Made by a program: the position numbers and the translations under genes | DNA from: Hymenobacter jeollabukensis | GTDB taxonomy: Bacteria > Bacteroidota > Bacteroidia > Cytophagales > Hymenobacteraceae | Direction: 5' to 3' | DNA: 64,000 nucleotides | Assembly: GCF_005771675.1 (NCBI RefSeq) | Contig: NZ_VAJM01000002.1 | Coordinates: forward strand, 372,001-436,000 | Part shown: positions 44,053 through 50,776 of the stretch, piece after piece | Layout of the letters: every line of letters starts with the position of its first letter | Position numbering within the stretch: the stretch's first letter is position 1 | Notes under the pieces: model-generated | What the model was told of the DNA's origin: nothing | The model's database searches: none | The model's input: the letters and a program-made list of their open reading frames with translations, nothing else

Positions 44053-45399
44053 ATGTCTTTTCAACCCAAACTCGCCGCGCCGTTCCTGCTGACCTCGCTC
44101 ACAACGCTGGGGTTGCTGTCGGCCGGCGCGGCCCACGCGCAGACGCCGCTGACCACCGCCACGGTGGGCGACTCGCTCACGCTGGAAGCCACCGTCCGCA
44201 CGGTGCTCGACGCCAACCCGAGCATCAACGCCCTGCAGGAAGAGGTGAACCAGGCCCAGGCCCGCCTGGCCGAAACCCGCACCTACCTGCGCCCGGTGGT
44301 GAACGGCACCGGCACCTATACCCGCATCGACCCGGTGGTGAAGCTGCCCTTCGACGGCAAGGTGCTGCAGTTCGCGCCCAACAACAACTACGACCTGCAC
44401 GTGGCCGCGCAGTATACGGTGCTCGACCTGGGCCGCACCCGGGCCAACATCGACCTTTCGCAGAGCCGCATTGCCTCGGCCACCGACCAGATCAACGTGA
44501 CCCGCCGCGACCTGGCCTTCTCGGCCGCGCAGAGCTACTACAGCATCCTGTTTGCCCGCGAAGCCATCCGGGTGCAGGACGCGCAGATTGCCTCCCTGCA
44601 GCAGCACCAGCGCGAAATGGAAAAGCGCGTGGAAGGCGGCGTGTCGACCAACTTCGACGTGACGACCACCAAGGTGCGCATCGCCCAGGCCCAGAACACC
44701 AAGATTGACCTGCAGAACCAGCTGCGCAACCAGGAAGTGCAGCTGGCCCGCCTGCTGCACCGCCCCGAAAACACCGTGACGCCGGTGCGCGGCCGCTTCG
44801 AGTACAACCCCCAGGCCGTGGACGTGAATGCGGCCCTGGCCAAAGGCGCGGAGAACCGCCCCGAGGTGAAGCTGGCCAAGGACGCCGAGCAGACGGCCAT
44901 TGCCCAGCAGCACGTGGTGGAAACCAATAACCGCCCCACGCTGAACGTGCTGGGCCAGGCCGGCGCCAAAAATGGCTACATCCTGCCCAACATCGACCGG
45001 ATGCGCTTCAACACGGTCGTCGGGGCCCAGCTGAACGTGCCCATCTACGACGGCAACCGCAACAAAGTGCAGCGCGTGGGCGCCGAGTCGGCCGTGAAGG
45101 GCGCGCAGGCCCGCATCCAGGACACCCAGGAGCAGGTGCGCGCCGACGTGATGCAGGCCGTCAACAACATGCAGTCCAGCGCCGCCCGCTACGACAACTC
45201 GCAGGTGCAGATCGAGCAGGCCACCGACGCGCTGACCCGCGCCAAGTCGCGCTACCGCTATGGCGTGGGCAACAACCTCGACGTGCTCGACGCCGAAACC
45301 CAGCTGGCCCAGGCCCGCCTGGCCCGCCTGCAGGCCATCTACAACTACACCCTCGGCCAGTACCAGCTCCGCCGCGCCACCGGCGAGCAGATTTGGTAG
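44053..45399 (+). CDS. TolC-family outer-membrane efflux protein
   Basis: A 448-residue protein with signal MSFQPKLAAPFLLTSLTTLG, cleaved near AHAQ. Two repeats of the outer-membrane efflux domain are present, each of long helices and paired strands: A-N-P-S-I-N-A-L-Q-E-E-V-N-Q-A, Y-T-V-L-D-L-G-R-T-R-A-N-I-D, S-Y-Y-S-I-L-F-A, and in the second half Q-L-N-V-P-I-Y-D-G-N-R-N, Y-R-Y-G-V-G-N-N-L-D-V-L-D-A-E-T-Q-L. It forms the trimeric outer-membrane channel for the EmrAB-like pump encoded downstream. First gene of the operon; the stop is directly followed by a repeat that fills the gap to uspA. Confidence 0.93.
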   Translation: MSFQPKLAAPFLLTSLTTLGLLSAGAAHAQTPLTTATVGDSLTLEATVRTVLDANPSINALQEEVNQAQARLAETRTYLRPVVNGTGTYTRIDPVVKLPFDGKVLQFAPNNNYDLHVAAQYTVLDLGRTRANIDLSQSRIASATDQINVTRRDLAFSAAQSYYSILFAREAIRVQDAQIASLQQHQREMEKRVEGGVSTNFDVTTTKVRIAQAQNTKIDLQNQLRNQEVQLARLLHRPENTVTPVRGRFEYNPQAVDVNAALAKGAENRPEVKLAKDAEQTAIAQQHVVETNNRPTLNVLGQAGAKNGYILPNIDRMRFNTVVGAQLNVPIYDGNRNKVQRVGAESAVKGAQARIQDTQEQVRADVMQAVNNMQSSAARYDNSQVQIEQATDALTRAKSRYRYGVGNNLDVLDAETQLAQARLARLQAIYNYTLGQYQLRRATGEQIW

Positions 45400-45515
45400 T
45401 GGTGAGATGGTGAGATGATGAAATGGTGAGTGTCGTTCAGCTGGCGCGAAATGCGCGGTAATGGCCTCCCAAACATCAAACTCACCAATTCACCACCTCA
45501 CTATCTCACCATCCC
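45400..45515. repeat. Gap-filling GGTGAAAT inverted repeat (copy B)
   Basis: Fills the tolC-uspA gap completely. Left arm GGTGAGATGGTGAGATGATG and AAATGGTGAGTGTCGTTC; right arm AAACATCAAACTCACCAATT and CACCACCTCACTATCTCACC. The centre is GC-rich and not conserved. Confidence 0.8.
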
Positions 45516-45947
45516 ATGCACCTGTCCAAGATTCTTTGCCCGCTGGATTTCTCGGCCGCTTCGGGGCCGCTGCTGGCCTACGCCACGGCGCTGGCCGGGG
45601 CCACCGGGGCCGAGCTGTGCCTGCTGCACGTGCAGGAGCCCCAGCCCGCCCTCAGCGACGCCGACGTGCCGGAAGCGGCAATGGAACTGGCTCGTTATCA
45701 GGTGCTGGCCGAACAAGCCGGCGCGGCCCGCGTAACTACCCGGTTGCGGCGCGGCGAGGCTTCCGTCGAAATCGTAGGCGAAGCCCGGGATGCGGCTACT
45801 GACCTGATTGTCATCGGTTCGCACGGCCAGACGGGTCTCACGCGCTTCCTGATGGGCAATACCGCCGAGCACGTCGTGCGCATCGCCCCCTGCGCCACAC
45901 TGCTCGTCAAACCCCAGGCCGACGCCGCGTACCGGCAATCGGCCTAG
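45516..45947 (+). CDS. Universal stress protein (UspA family)
   Basis: A 143-residue single-domain Usp. The N-terminus is MHLSKILCPLDFSAASGPLL, then L-C-L-L-H-V-Q-E-P, the D-L-I-V-I-G-S-H-G segment and the ATP-binding motif G-S-H-G-Q-T-G-L-T-R-F-L-M-G-N-T-A-E-H-V-V (G-x2-G-x9-G-N). It is therefore likely an ATP-binding type. Its place inside an efflux operon between outer-membrane channel and adaptor is unusual and suggests stress-linked expression of the pump. Both flanking gaps consist entirely of repeats. Confidence 0.93.
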   Translation: MHLSKILCPLDFSAASGPLLAYATALAGATGAELCLLHVQEPQPALSDADVPEAAMELARYQVLAEQAGAARVTTRLRRGEASVEIVGEARDAATDLIVIGSHGQTGLTRFLMGNTAEHVVRIAPCATLLVKPQADAAYRQSA

Positions 45948-46090
45948 GCGGTGAGATGGTGAAGTGGTGAAATAGTGAGTGTCGTTCTGGTTGCGCGGTG
46001 TGCGCCTTCCAAACATCAAGCTCAGCATTTCACCTCCTCACCATCTCACCACTCCCAAATTCACCATTTCACAAACTCACCATATCACAG
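45948..46090. repeat. Gap-filling GGTGAAAT inverted repeat (copy C)
   Basis: Fills the uspA-emrA gap. Left arm GGTGAGATGGTGAAGTGGTG and AAATAGTGAGTGTCGTTC; right arm AAACATCAAGCTCAGCATTT, CACCTCCTCACCATCTCACC, then extra units to the emrA ATG. The right arm is longer than the left. Confidence 0.8.
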
Positions 46091-47209
46091 ATGGCAACGC
46101 AAGAACCGGTGGTAGAACGCCAAATTTCGCAGCCTGGCGGCCCGGCCCAGCCCGCCGTTGACACCGCTTACGACGACGAGCCCGCGGCCCGCTCGAAGCG
46201 CCCGATTATCCTGCTTATCCTGGCCCTGGTGCTGCTCGTGGGCGGCTACTTCGGCTACCAGCGCTACCAGTTCGGCCAGACGCACGAAGAAACCGATGAC
46301 GCCCAGGTAGAGGGCGACGTGTACCCGGTGCTGCCCCGCGTGGGCGGGCCGGTGCTGGAAGTGAAAGTCGATGACAACATGCCGGTGAAGAAGGGCGACG
46401 TGCTCGTCGTGCTCGACCCGGCCGACTACCAGCAGCGCGTGAATGCCGCCCAAGCTGCGTTGGCCGCGGCTCAGGCCAACGTGGTGGCCGCCCGCGCCGC
46501 CGTGGGCACGGCTTCGGCCAACGTGCGCACCGCCCAGGCCAGCATCGGCGTGAGCGACGCCAACCGCTCCCGCCTGGAGAAAGACCTGAAGCGCAGTGAA
46601 TTCCTGCGCAAGGAGGACATCATCCCGCAGAGCGAGTACGACGCGGTGCAGGCCAACCTGAAGTCGACCAGCGCCCAGCGTGCCACGGCCCAGGAGCAGG
46701 TATCGGTGGCCCGCCAGCAGGTGGCGGCGGCCCAGCAGCAGGTAGCCGTGGCCGAGGCCGTGGTGAAACAACGCCAGGCCGACCTCGACAACGCCCAGCT
46801 GCAGCTCAGCTACACCACCATCAAGGCCCCGGCCAACGGCACGGTGAGCCGCAAGGGCGTGCAGCCCGGCCAGGTGGTCGGCCCCGGCCAGCAGCTGTTC
46901 GGCATCGTGGCCAGCGAGCGGACCTGGGTTATTGCCAACTTCAAGGAAACGCAGCTAGAAGACATGAAAGTGGGCCAGCCGGTGAAAATCGAAGTCGACG
47001 CCTACCCGCACGAGGAGTTTTCGGGCCACATCGAGTCGCTGTCGGCCGCTACCGGCGCCCGCTTCGCCCTGCTGCCCCCCGACAACGCCTCGGGCAACTT
47101 CGTGAAAGTAACCCAGCGCGTGCCCGTCAAAATCGTGCTCGACAAGGCCGACCCCGAGCACCCGCTGCGCGCCGGCATGAGCGTCACCGCTACGGTAGCG
47201 GTGAAATAG
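46091..47209 (+). CDS. EmrA/HlyD-type membrane fusion protein
   Basis: A 372-residue adaptor starting MATQEPVVERQISQPGGPAQ; a longer frame upstream only translates the repeat. One transmembrane helix lies at about 38-55 (P-I-I-L-L-I-L-A-L-V-L-L-V-G-G-Y-F). Then come T-D-D-A-Q-V-E-G-D-V-Y-P-V-L-P-R-V-G-G (barrel/lipoyl start), a long coiled-coil pair (A-A-Q-A-A-L-A-A-A-Q-A-N to Q-A-D-L-D-N-A-Q-L-Q-L), and the lipoyl half Y-T-T-I-K-A-P-A-N-G-T-V-S-R-K-G-V-Q-P-G. This bridges the MFS pump EmrB to the TolC channel. The last codons (V-K-stop) are repeat sequence. Confidence 0.93.
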   Translation: MATQEPVVERQISQPGGPAQPAVDTAYDDEPAARSKRPIILLILALVLLVGGYFGYQRYQFGQTHEETDDAQVEGDVYPVLPRVGGPVLEVKVDDNMPVKKGDVLVVLDPADYQQRVNAAQAALAAAQANVVAARAAVGTASANVRTAQASIGVSDANRSRLEKDLKRSEFLRKEDIIPQSEYDAVQANLKSTSAQRATAQEQVSVARQQVAAAQQQVAVAEAVVKQRQADLDNAQLQLSYTTIKAPANGTVSRKGVQPGQVVGPGQQLFGIVASERTWVIANFKETQLEDMKVGQPVKIEVDAYPHEEFSGHIESLSAATGARFALLPPDNASGNFVKVTQRVPVKIVLDKADPEHPLRAGMSVTATVAVK

Positions 47210-47311
47210 TGAGATGGTGAACTGGTGAGTTTGACGTTCGACCTGCGCGGTTCTGTGCCTTCTGAACATCAAACTCACCATCTCACTATTTCACCACCTC
47301 CTGGCTCCACC
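47205..47311. repeat. GGTGAAAT inverted repeat (copy D), interrupted
   Basis: Left arm from the emrA stop: GGTGAAATAGTGAGATGGTG, AACTGGTGAGTTTGACGTTC. Right arm from about 47265: AACATCAAACTCACCATCTC, ACTATTTCACCACCTCC. It then passes into the end of the four-helix-bundle gene. CTCACTATTTCACCA at 47282-47296 is repeated exactly at 47734-47748. Confidence 0.8.
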
Positions 47312-47686
47312 TCACCTCTTGGCTCGCTTGCGGGCGGTTGCCAGTACTGATACCAGTTCCACGTACTCTTGCTGCAGCTTATGCAGGCGGGCGGGCGGAA
47401 CGATACCGGCGTCGCTTAGAAGTTCGAGCCAGAACAGGGCTTCATCGGCTTCTTCCACGCAGATACAAAGCTTGGCGTACCATTCGGCGCTTGAGCGTCC
47501 CCGGCAGGCCGCCCGAAAATTGGCGGCTACCGAGGTAGCGGCTCCCAGTAGCTGCTTTCCTAAAATGAATGCTTCGCTAGTCCGAGGCAATTGTTGAAAC
47601 AGGCGAATCACCCGTAGCGCGGCTTCTTTTGTACGCGTCCGGTATGCTTCGTTGAATGATATGCTGGGGATAATATCCTCTTCCAT
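47312..47686 (-). CDS. Four-helix-bundle protein (S23/Avd-like)
   Basis: A 124-residue protein starting MEEDIIPSISFNEAYRTRTK; the ATG 16 codons earlier is less typical. The family pattern is present: A-L-R-V-I-R-L-F-Q-Q-L-P, T-S-E-A-F-I-L-G-K-Q-L-L-G-A-A-T-S-V-A-A-N-F-R-A-A-C-R-G-R-S, W-Y-A-K-L-C-I-C-V-E-E-A-D-E-A-L-F-W-L-E-L-L, and a helical C-terminus. Members include 23S rRNA intervening-sequence proteins and the Avd partner of diversity-generating retroelements; most have no known function. It is antisense within the efflux operon, and its lower GC and poorer codon bias against its neighbours suggest a late arrival. No reverse transcriptase is near. Confidence 0.85.
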   Translation of the reverse strand: MEEDIIPSISFNEAYRTRTKEAALRVIRLFQQLPRTSEAFILGKQLLGAATSVAANFRAACRGRSSAEWYAKLCICVEEADEALFWLELLSDAGIVPPARLHKLQQEYVELVSVLATARKRAKR

Positions 47687-47733
47687 AAGGTGAATCAGTA
47701 GAGTTGTCTTACAGAAGCAAGTAAGAACATTCA

Positions 47734-47765
47734 CTCACTATTTCACCATCTCACCATTTCACCAC
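47734..47765. repeat. Detached right arm of repeat copy D
   Basis: CTCACTATTTCACCATCTCA then CCATTTCACCAC up to the emrB ATG. It has no left arm of its own. It looks like the far half of the arm split by the four-helix-bundle gene. Confidence 0.75.
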
Positions 47766-49337
47766 ATGGAAACCGGATTTACCAAGTGGATCATCGTCAT
47801 TACGGTGGTGATGTGCTGCTTGCTGGAGCTTATTGATACCAGCATCGTGAACGTGGCCCTGACCCAGATGATGGGCAACCTCTCGGCCACGCAGCAGGAA
47901 GTCAGCTGGGTGGTGGCCTCCTACGCCATTGCCAACGTTATCGTGATTCCGATGACGGGCTTCCTGGCCGAGCAGTTCGGCCGCAAAAACTACTACCTCT
48001 TCTCGGTGATTCTCTTCACGCTGGCCTCCATGGCCTGCGGGCAGAGCACCAATATCTGGGAACTGGTGGCTTTCCGCTTCATTCAGGGCGTGGGCGGCGG
48101 CGCGCTGATGGCCACCTCGCAGGCCATCCTCATCGATACCTTCCCGCCCCACCAGCTGCCGCTCGGGCAGGCCCTGTTCGGCATGGGCGTGATTATCGGC
48201 CCCACCATCGGCCCCACGCTCGGCGGGTACATCGTGGACAACTACGACTGGCCCTGGATTTTCTACGTCAACGTGCCGGTGGGCATCATGGCCAGCATCT
48301 TCACGGCCACGTTCATCCGCGACCCGGAGCGCATCAAAAACGCCATCCGAAGACCAATCGGGGAAATCGACTGGCTGGGGATTTTCCTGCTGATCCTGGG
48401 CGTGGGCTCGTTGCAGTACGTGCTGGAGCAGGGCGAATCCAACGACTGGTTTGAGGACCAGAGCATCCTGCTGTTCACGGCCCTGACCGTTATCGGTCTG
48501 GTAGGCTTCATCTGGCGCGAGCTGACGGCCAAGGCGCCCATCGTGGACCTGCGGGTGCTCGGCAAGAGCCGCAACCTGGCCGTGGGCGCCTTCCTCTCGT
48601 TCATCCTGGGCTTCGGGCTGTTCGCCTCGGTATTCGTCTTCCCGATTTTCTGCCAGCGCATCCTGGGCTTCACGGCCGCCCAAACGGGCTACCTGCTGCT
48701 GCCCGGCGCCCTGCTCACTGGCTTCATGATGCCGATTGTGGGCAAGATGATTCAGGGCGGCGTGTCGCAGAAACTCATGCTGCCGGTGGGCTTCGTGGTG
48801 TTCTTCGTCTTCTCGTACTGGATGAGCACCCAGATTTCGCCTACCGCCGGCGAAAGTGACTTCTTCTGGCCGCTGATGCTGCGCGGCTTCGGGCTGGCGC
48901 TGCTGTTCCTGCCCATTACCACCATGTCGCTGGCGGGCCTCAGTGGCAAGGATGCGGGGCAGGCCGCCGGCCTCACTGGCATGATTCGCCAGCTCGGCGG
49001 CTCGTTCGGGGTAGCGCTTATCGGCACCTTCCTGGAGCGCAAAACCATGCAGAACCGCGTGGGCCTGCTGCCCAATATCTCGATATACGACCCCGAAACC
49101 CAGCAGCGCCTGCAGGGGCTGATTGCCAGCTTCATGGCCAAGGGCGCCGACATGGTGGTGGCCCAGCGCCAGGCCTACGCCGCCCTCGAAGGCATGCTGA
49201 TGAAGCAAACGGCCCTTATCACCTACTCCCAGACCTTCCTGATCATCGGGGTGTTCTTCATTCTCTGCATCCCGCTTATCTTCCTCATCAAGCGCCCCAA
49301 GCCCGGCGCGAAAGTGGACCTGAACGCGGCGCACTAA
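47766..49337 (+). CDS. EmrB/QacA-type (DHA2) MFS drug exporter
   Basis: A 523-residue pump with 14 predicted spans. TM1 carries LELIDTSIVNVALTQMMGNL, the DHA2 motif. Then come S-W-V-V-A-S-Y-A-I-A-N-V, motif A-like G-F-L-A-E-Q-F-G-R-K, the motif C region L-F-G-M-G-V-I-I-G-P-T-I-G-P-T-L-G-G-Y-I-V, Y-W-P-W-I-F-Y-V-N-V-P-V-G-like sequence and a late R-G-F-G-L-A-L-L-F-L-P. It is the proton-driven inner-membrane component. EmrA and the TolC-like protein complete a tripartite pump. The operon is tolC-uspA-emrA-emrB. The substrate is unknown. Confidence 0.95.
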   Translation: METGFTKWIIVITVVMCCLLELIDTSIVNVALTQMMGNLSATQQEVSWVVASYAIANVIVIPMTGFLAEQFGRKNYYLFSVILFTLASMACGQSTNIWELVAFRFIQGVGGGALMATSQAILIDTFPPHQLPLGQALFGMGVIIGPTIGPTLGGYIVDNYDWPWIFYVNVPVGIMASIFTATFIRDPERIKNAIRRPIGEIDWLGIFLLILGVGSLQYVLEQGESNDWFEDQSILLFTALTVIGLVGFIWRELTAKAPIVDLRVLGKSRNLAVGAFLSFILGFGLFASVFVFPIFCQRILGFTAAQTGYLLLPGALLTGFMMPIVGKMIQGGVSQKLMLPVGFVVFFVFSYWMSTQISPTAGESDFFWPLMLRGFGLALLFLPITTMSLAGLSGKDAGQAAGLTGMIRQLGGSFGVALIGTFLERKTMQNRVGLLPNISIYDPETQQRLQGLIASFMAKGADMVVAQRQAYAALEGMLMKQTALITYSQTFLIIGVFFILCIPLIFLIKRPKPGAKVDLNAAH

Positions 49338-49520
49338 GCGGTGAAATAGCGAAATAGTGAACTGGTGAGTTGACGTTCAATCGTTTCTAAATGCGCAAAC
49401 GGCCCCGGCAACCAATGTTGCCGGGGCCGTTTCGTTTGTATTGAGAGGGTTGGATGTTTAGTGAAACCGGGGCCGACAGAACGTCAAACTCACCATTTCA
49501 CCAGTTCACCATCTCACCAC
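49338..49520. repeat. GGTGAAAT inverted repeat (copy E) around a terminator
   Basis: Left arm GCGGTGAAATAGCGAAATAG then TGAACTGGTGAGTTGACGTT, at 49338-49379. Right arm AGAACGTCAAACTCACCATT and TCACCAGTTCACCATCTCAC, at about 49482-49519, reaching the stop of the next gene. The centre holds the emrB terminator. The inner GGTGAGTTGACGTT and AACGTCAAACTCACC are near-perfect inverted partners. Confidence 0.8.
49396..49431. terminator. Bidirectional rho-independent terminator
   Basis: AAACGGCCCCGGCAAC pairs exactly with 49416-49431 around CAAT, with TTTCG following. Confidence 0.85.
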
Positions 49521-50558
49521 CTATTGATACTGAATGTACAGGGGCTTGGGCGTCAGCTGGAGTACCTCGGTGGGCGTCATGATGTGGTGGGGCTTGGGGC
49601 GGGCGTCGTACTCGTAGAAGAGCTTGAAACCCGTGTACTGCACCGGCTCGGTCTGGATGTAGTCGTGGTACGAGTCCTTTTTCAGCGTCGGTTCGCCGTG
49701 GCCGTCCATGTGCATCACCACCTGCACCCGCGGGTCCAGCTTGATGTTCTTGTAGTTGGTCAGCATCTTCCGGGTGAAGCGGTGCACCGTCAGCACTTTC
49801 GGCGGCAGCTTATTTTCGCTCACCAGGCGCGCCAGGTAGTTGATGGTCCAGTTCACGTCCTTGGCGTCGAGGGTGCCGATGCGCTGGTTGGGGCGGATGC
49901 CCGGCATGGTGGCCAGCGAGAATTCGGGGTCGATGCCGAGGTGAATGTCGGGCTGCTTCAGGTACTGCTCCAGCTTGGGCACCTCTACCTGCAGGGTGCT
50001 GTGGCCGGGTTGCACGTCGAGGAACAGGATGCACTTATGCTCCCGGGCCCAGCTGATGACCTCTTCGATGGTGGCTTTGGAGTTCATCAGGCGCCACTTG
50101 CCATCCTTGCCGGGCGTGCCCTGGGCCGTGATGGTCACGTTGTGCAAAGCCGCCTGCACCGGGATGCTGGGGTCGGCGGCCTGCCACTCCTTCAGCACGC
50201 CCGCAAACTTGCGGAACATCTGCTCCTTCGGCTCGCGGCCCAGGATGCCCATGCCCTTCGAGCGAATGTTGCCGTAGAACGCCACGATGCGGTGGCCCGG
50301 CAGAATGGCGCCCGGCAGCTGCCCGCTTTTCTTGGCAATAGAGTCGGCCTTGAGCGAGTCGCGGCGCATGGCTTCCATCTTCAGCTTCACCGTGTCGACG
50401 ACGGCGGGGCGGGCCGTATCGGCCGTGGCGGTATCGGTGCCGGAGGCTTCGTTGTCGGAGCGGCTGCCGCAGCCGGGCAGGGTCGAGAGGGTGAGGGCAA
50501 GGCCCAGCGCCGTCAGGGCGGGCGCCGTCAGGCGGGTGAGGGACTGAAAATGAGGCAC
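49521..50558 (-). CDS. Lipoprotein with conserved TIM-barrel-like domain, paralogue 1
   Basis: A 345-residue protein. A GTG at 50558 gives a lipoprotein signal (T-A-L-G-L-A-L-T-L-S-T-L-P-G-C). The ATG at 50663 would begin in the terminator of the preceding unit. A Ser/Thr/Asp linker is followed by G-Q-L-P-G-A-I-L-P-G-H-R-I-V-A-F-Y-G-N, C-I-L-F-L-D-V-Q-P-G-H-S-T, IHLGIDPEFSLATMPGIRP, L-P-P-K-V-L-T-V-H-R-F-T and V-Q-V-V-M-H-M-D-G-H-G. Alternating strands with conserved D, H and E suggest a glycoside-hydrolase-like barrel, but I know no characterised member. It closes with L-Y-I-Q-Y-Q, identical in the paralogue at 52450-53430. Confidence 0.75.
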   Translation of the reverse strand: MPHFQSLTRLTAPALTALGLALTLSTLPGCGSRSDNEASGTDTATADTARPAVVDTVKLKMEAMRRDSLKADSIAKKSGQLPGAILPGHRIVAFYGNIRSKGMGILGREPKEQMFRKFAGVLKEWQAADPSIPVQAALHNVTITAQGTPGKDGKWRLMNSKATIEEVISWAREHKCILFLDVQPGHSTLQVEVPKLEQYLKQPDIHLGIDPEFSLATMPGIRPNQRIGTLDAKDVNWTINYLARLVSENKLPPKVLTVHRFTRKMLTNYKNIKLDPRVQVVMHMDGHGEPTLKKDSYHDYIQTEPVQYTGFKLFYEYDARPKPHHIMTPTEVLQLTPKPLYIQYQ

Positions 50559-50653
50559 TAGAAAAGAAGGAGCAAAGAGGTCGGAAACACCGCGAAGGTA
50601 CGCCTTTTCGTCCGACCACCACCGGGCATTCAGCCCGCCGGGGCCGACAAAAA

Positions 50654-50684
50654 AAGCCGGCAACCCGCGAGGCGGGGCCGGCTT
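50654..50684 (-). terminator. Rho-independent terminator
   Basis: AAGCCGGC pairs with GCCGGCTT, followed by T7 on the minus strand. It ends the cysteine-dioxygenase-like gene. Confidence 0.75.
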
Positions 50685-50776
50685 CGGGGCAGCTGTGAGC
50701 GGCTGCCGGGGTGTTTTGAGTAGGTCCGGTATTTTTCAGAACCTCATGCGGAACTCCGCATAACAACTGATTTCAA

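Noticed and set aside
47751-49334. 527-codon minus ORF across emrB
   Set aside because: Antisense shadow; emrB has clear DHA2 motifs, and the shadow begins and ends in repeat sequence.
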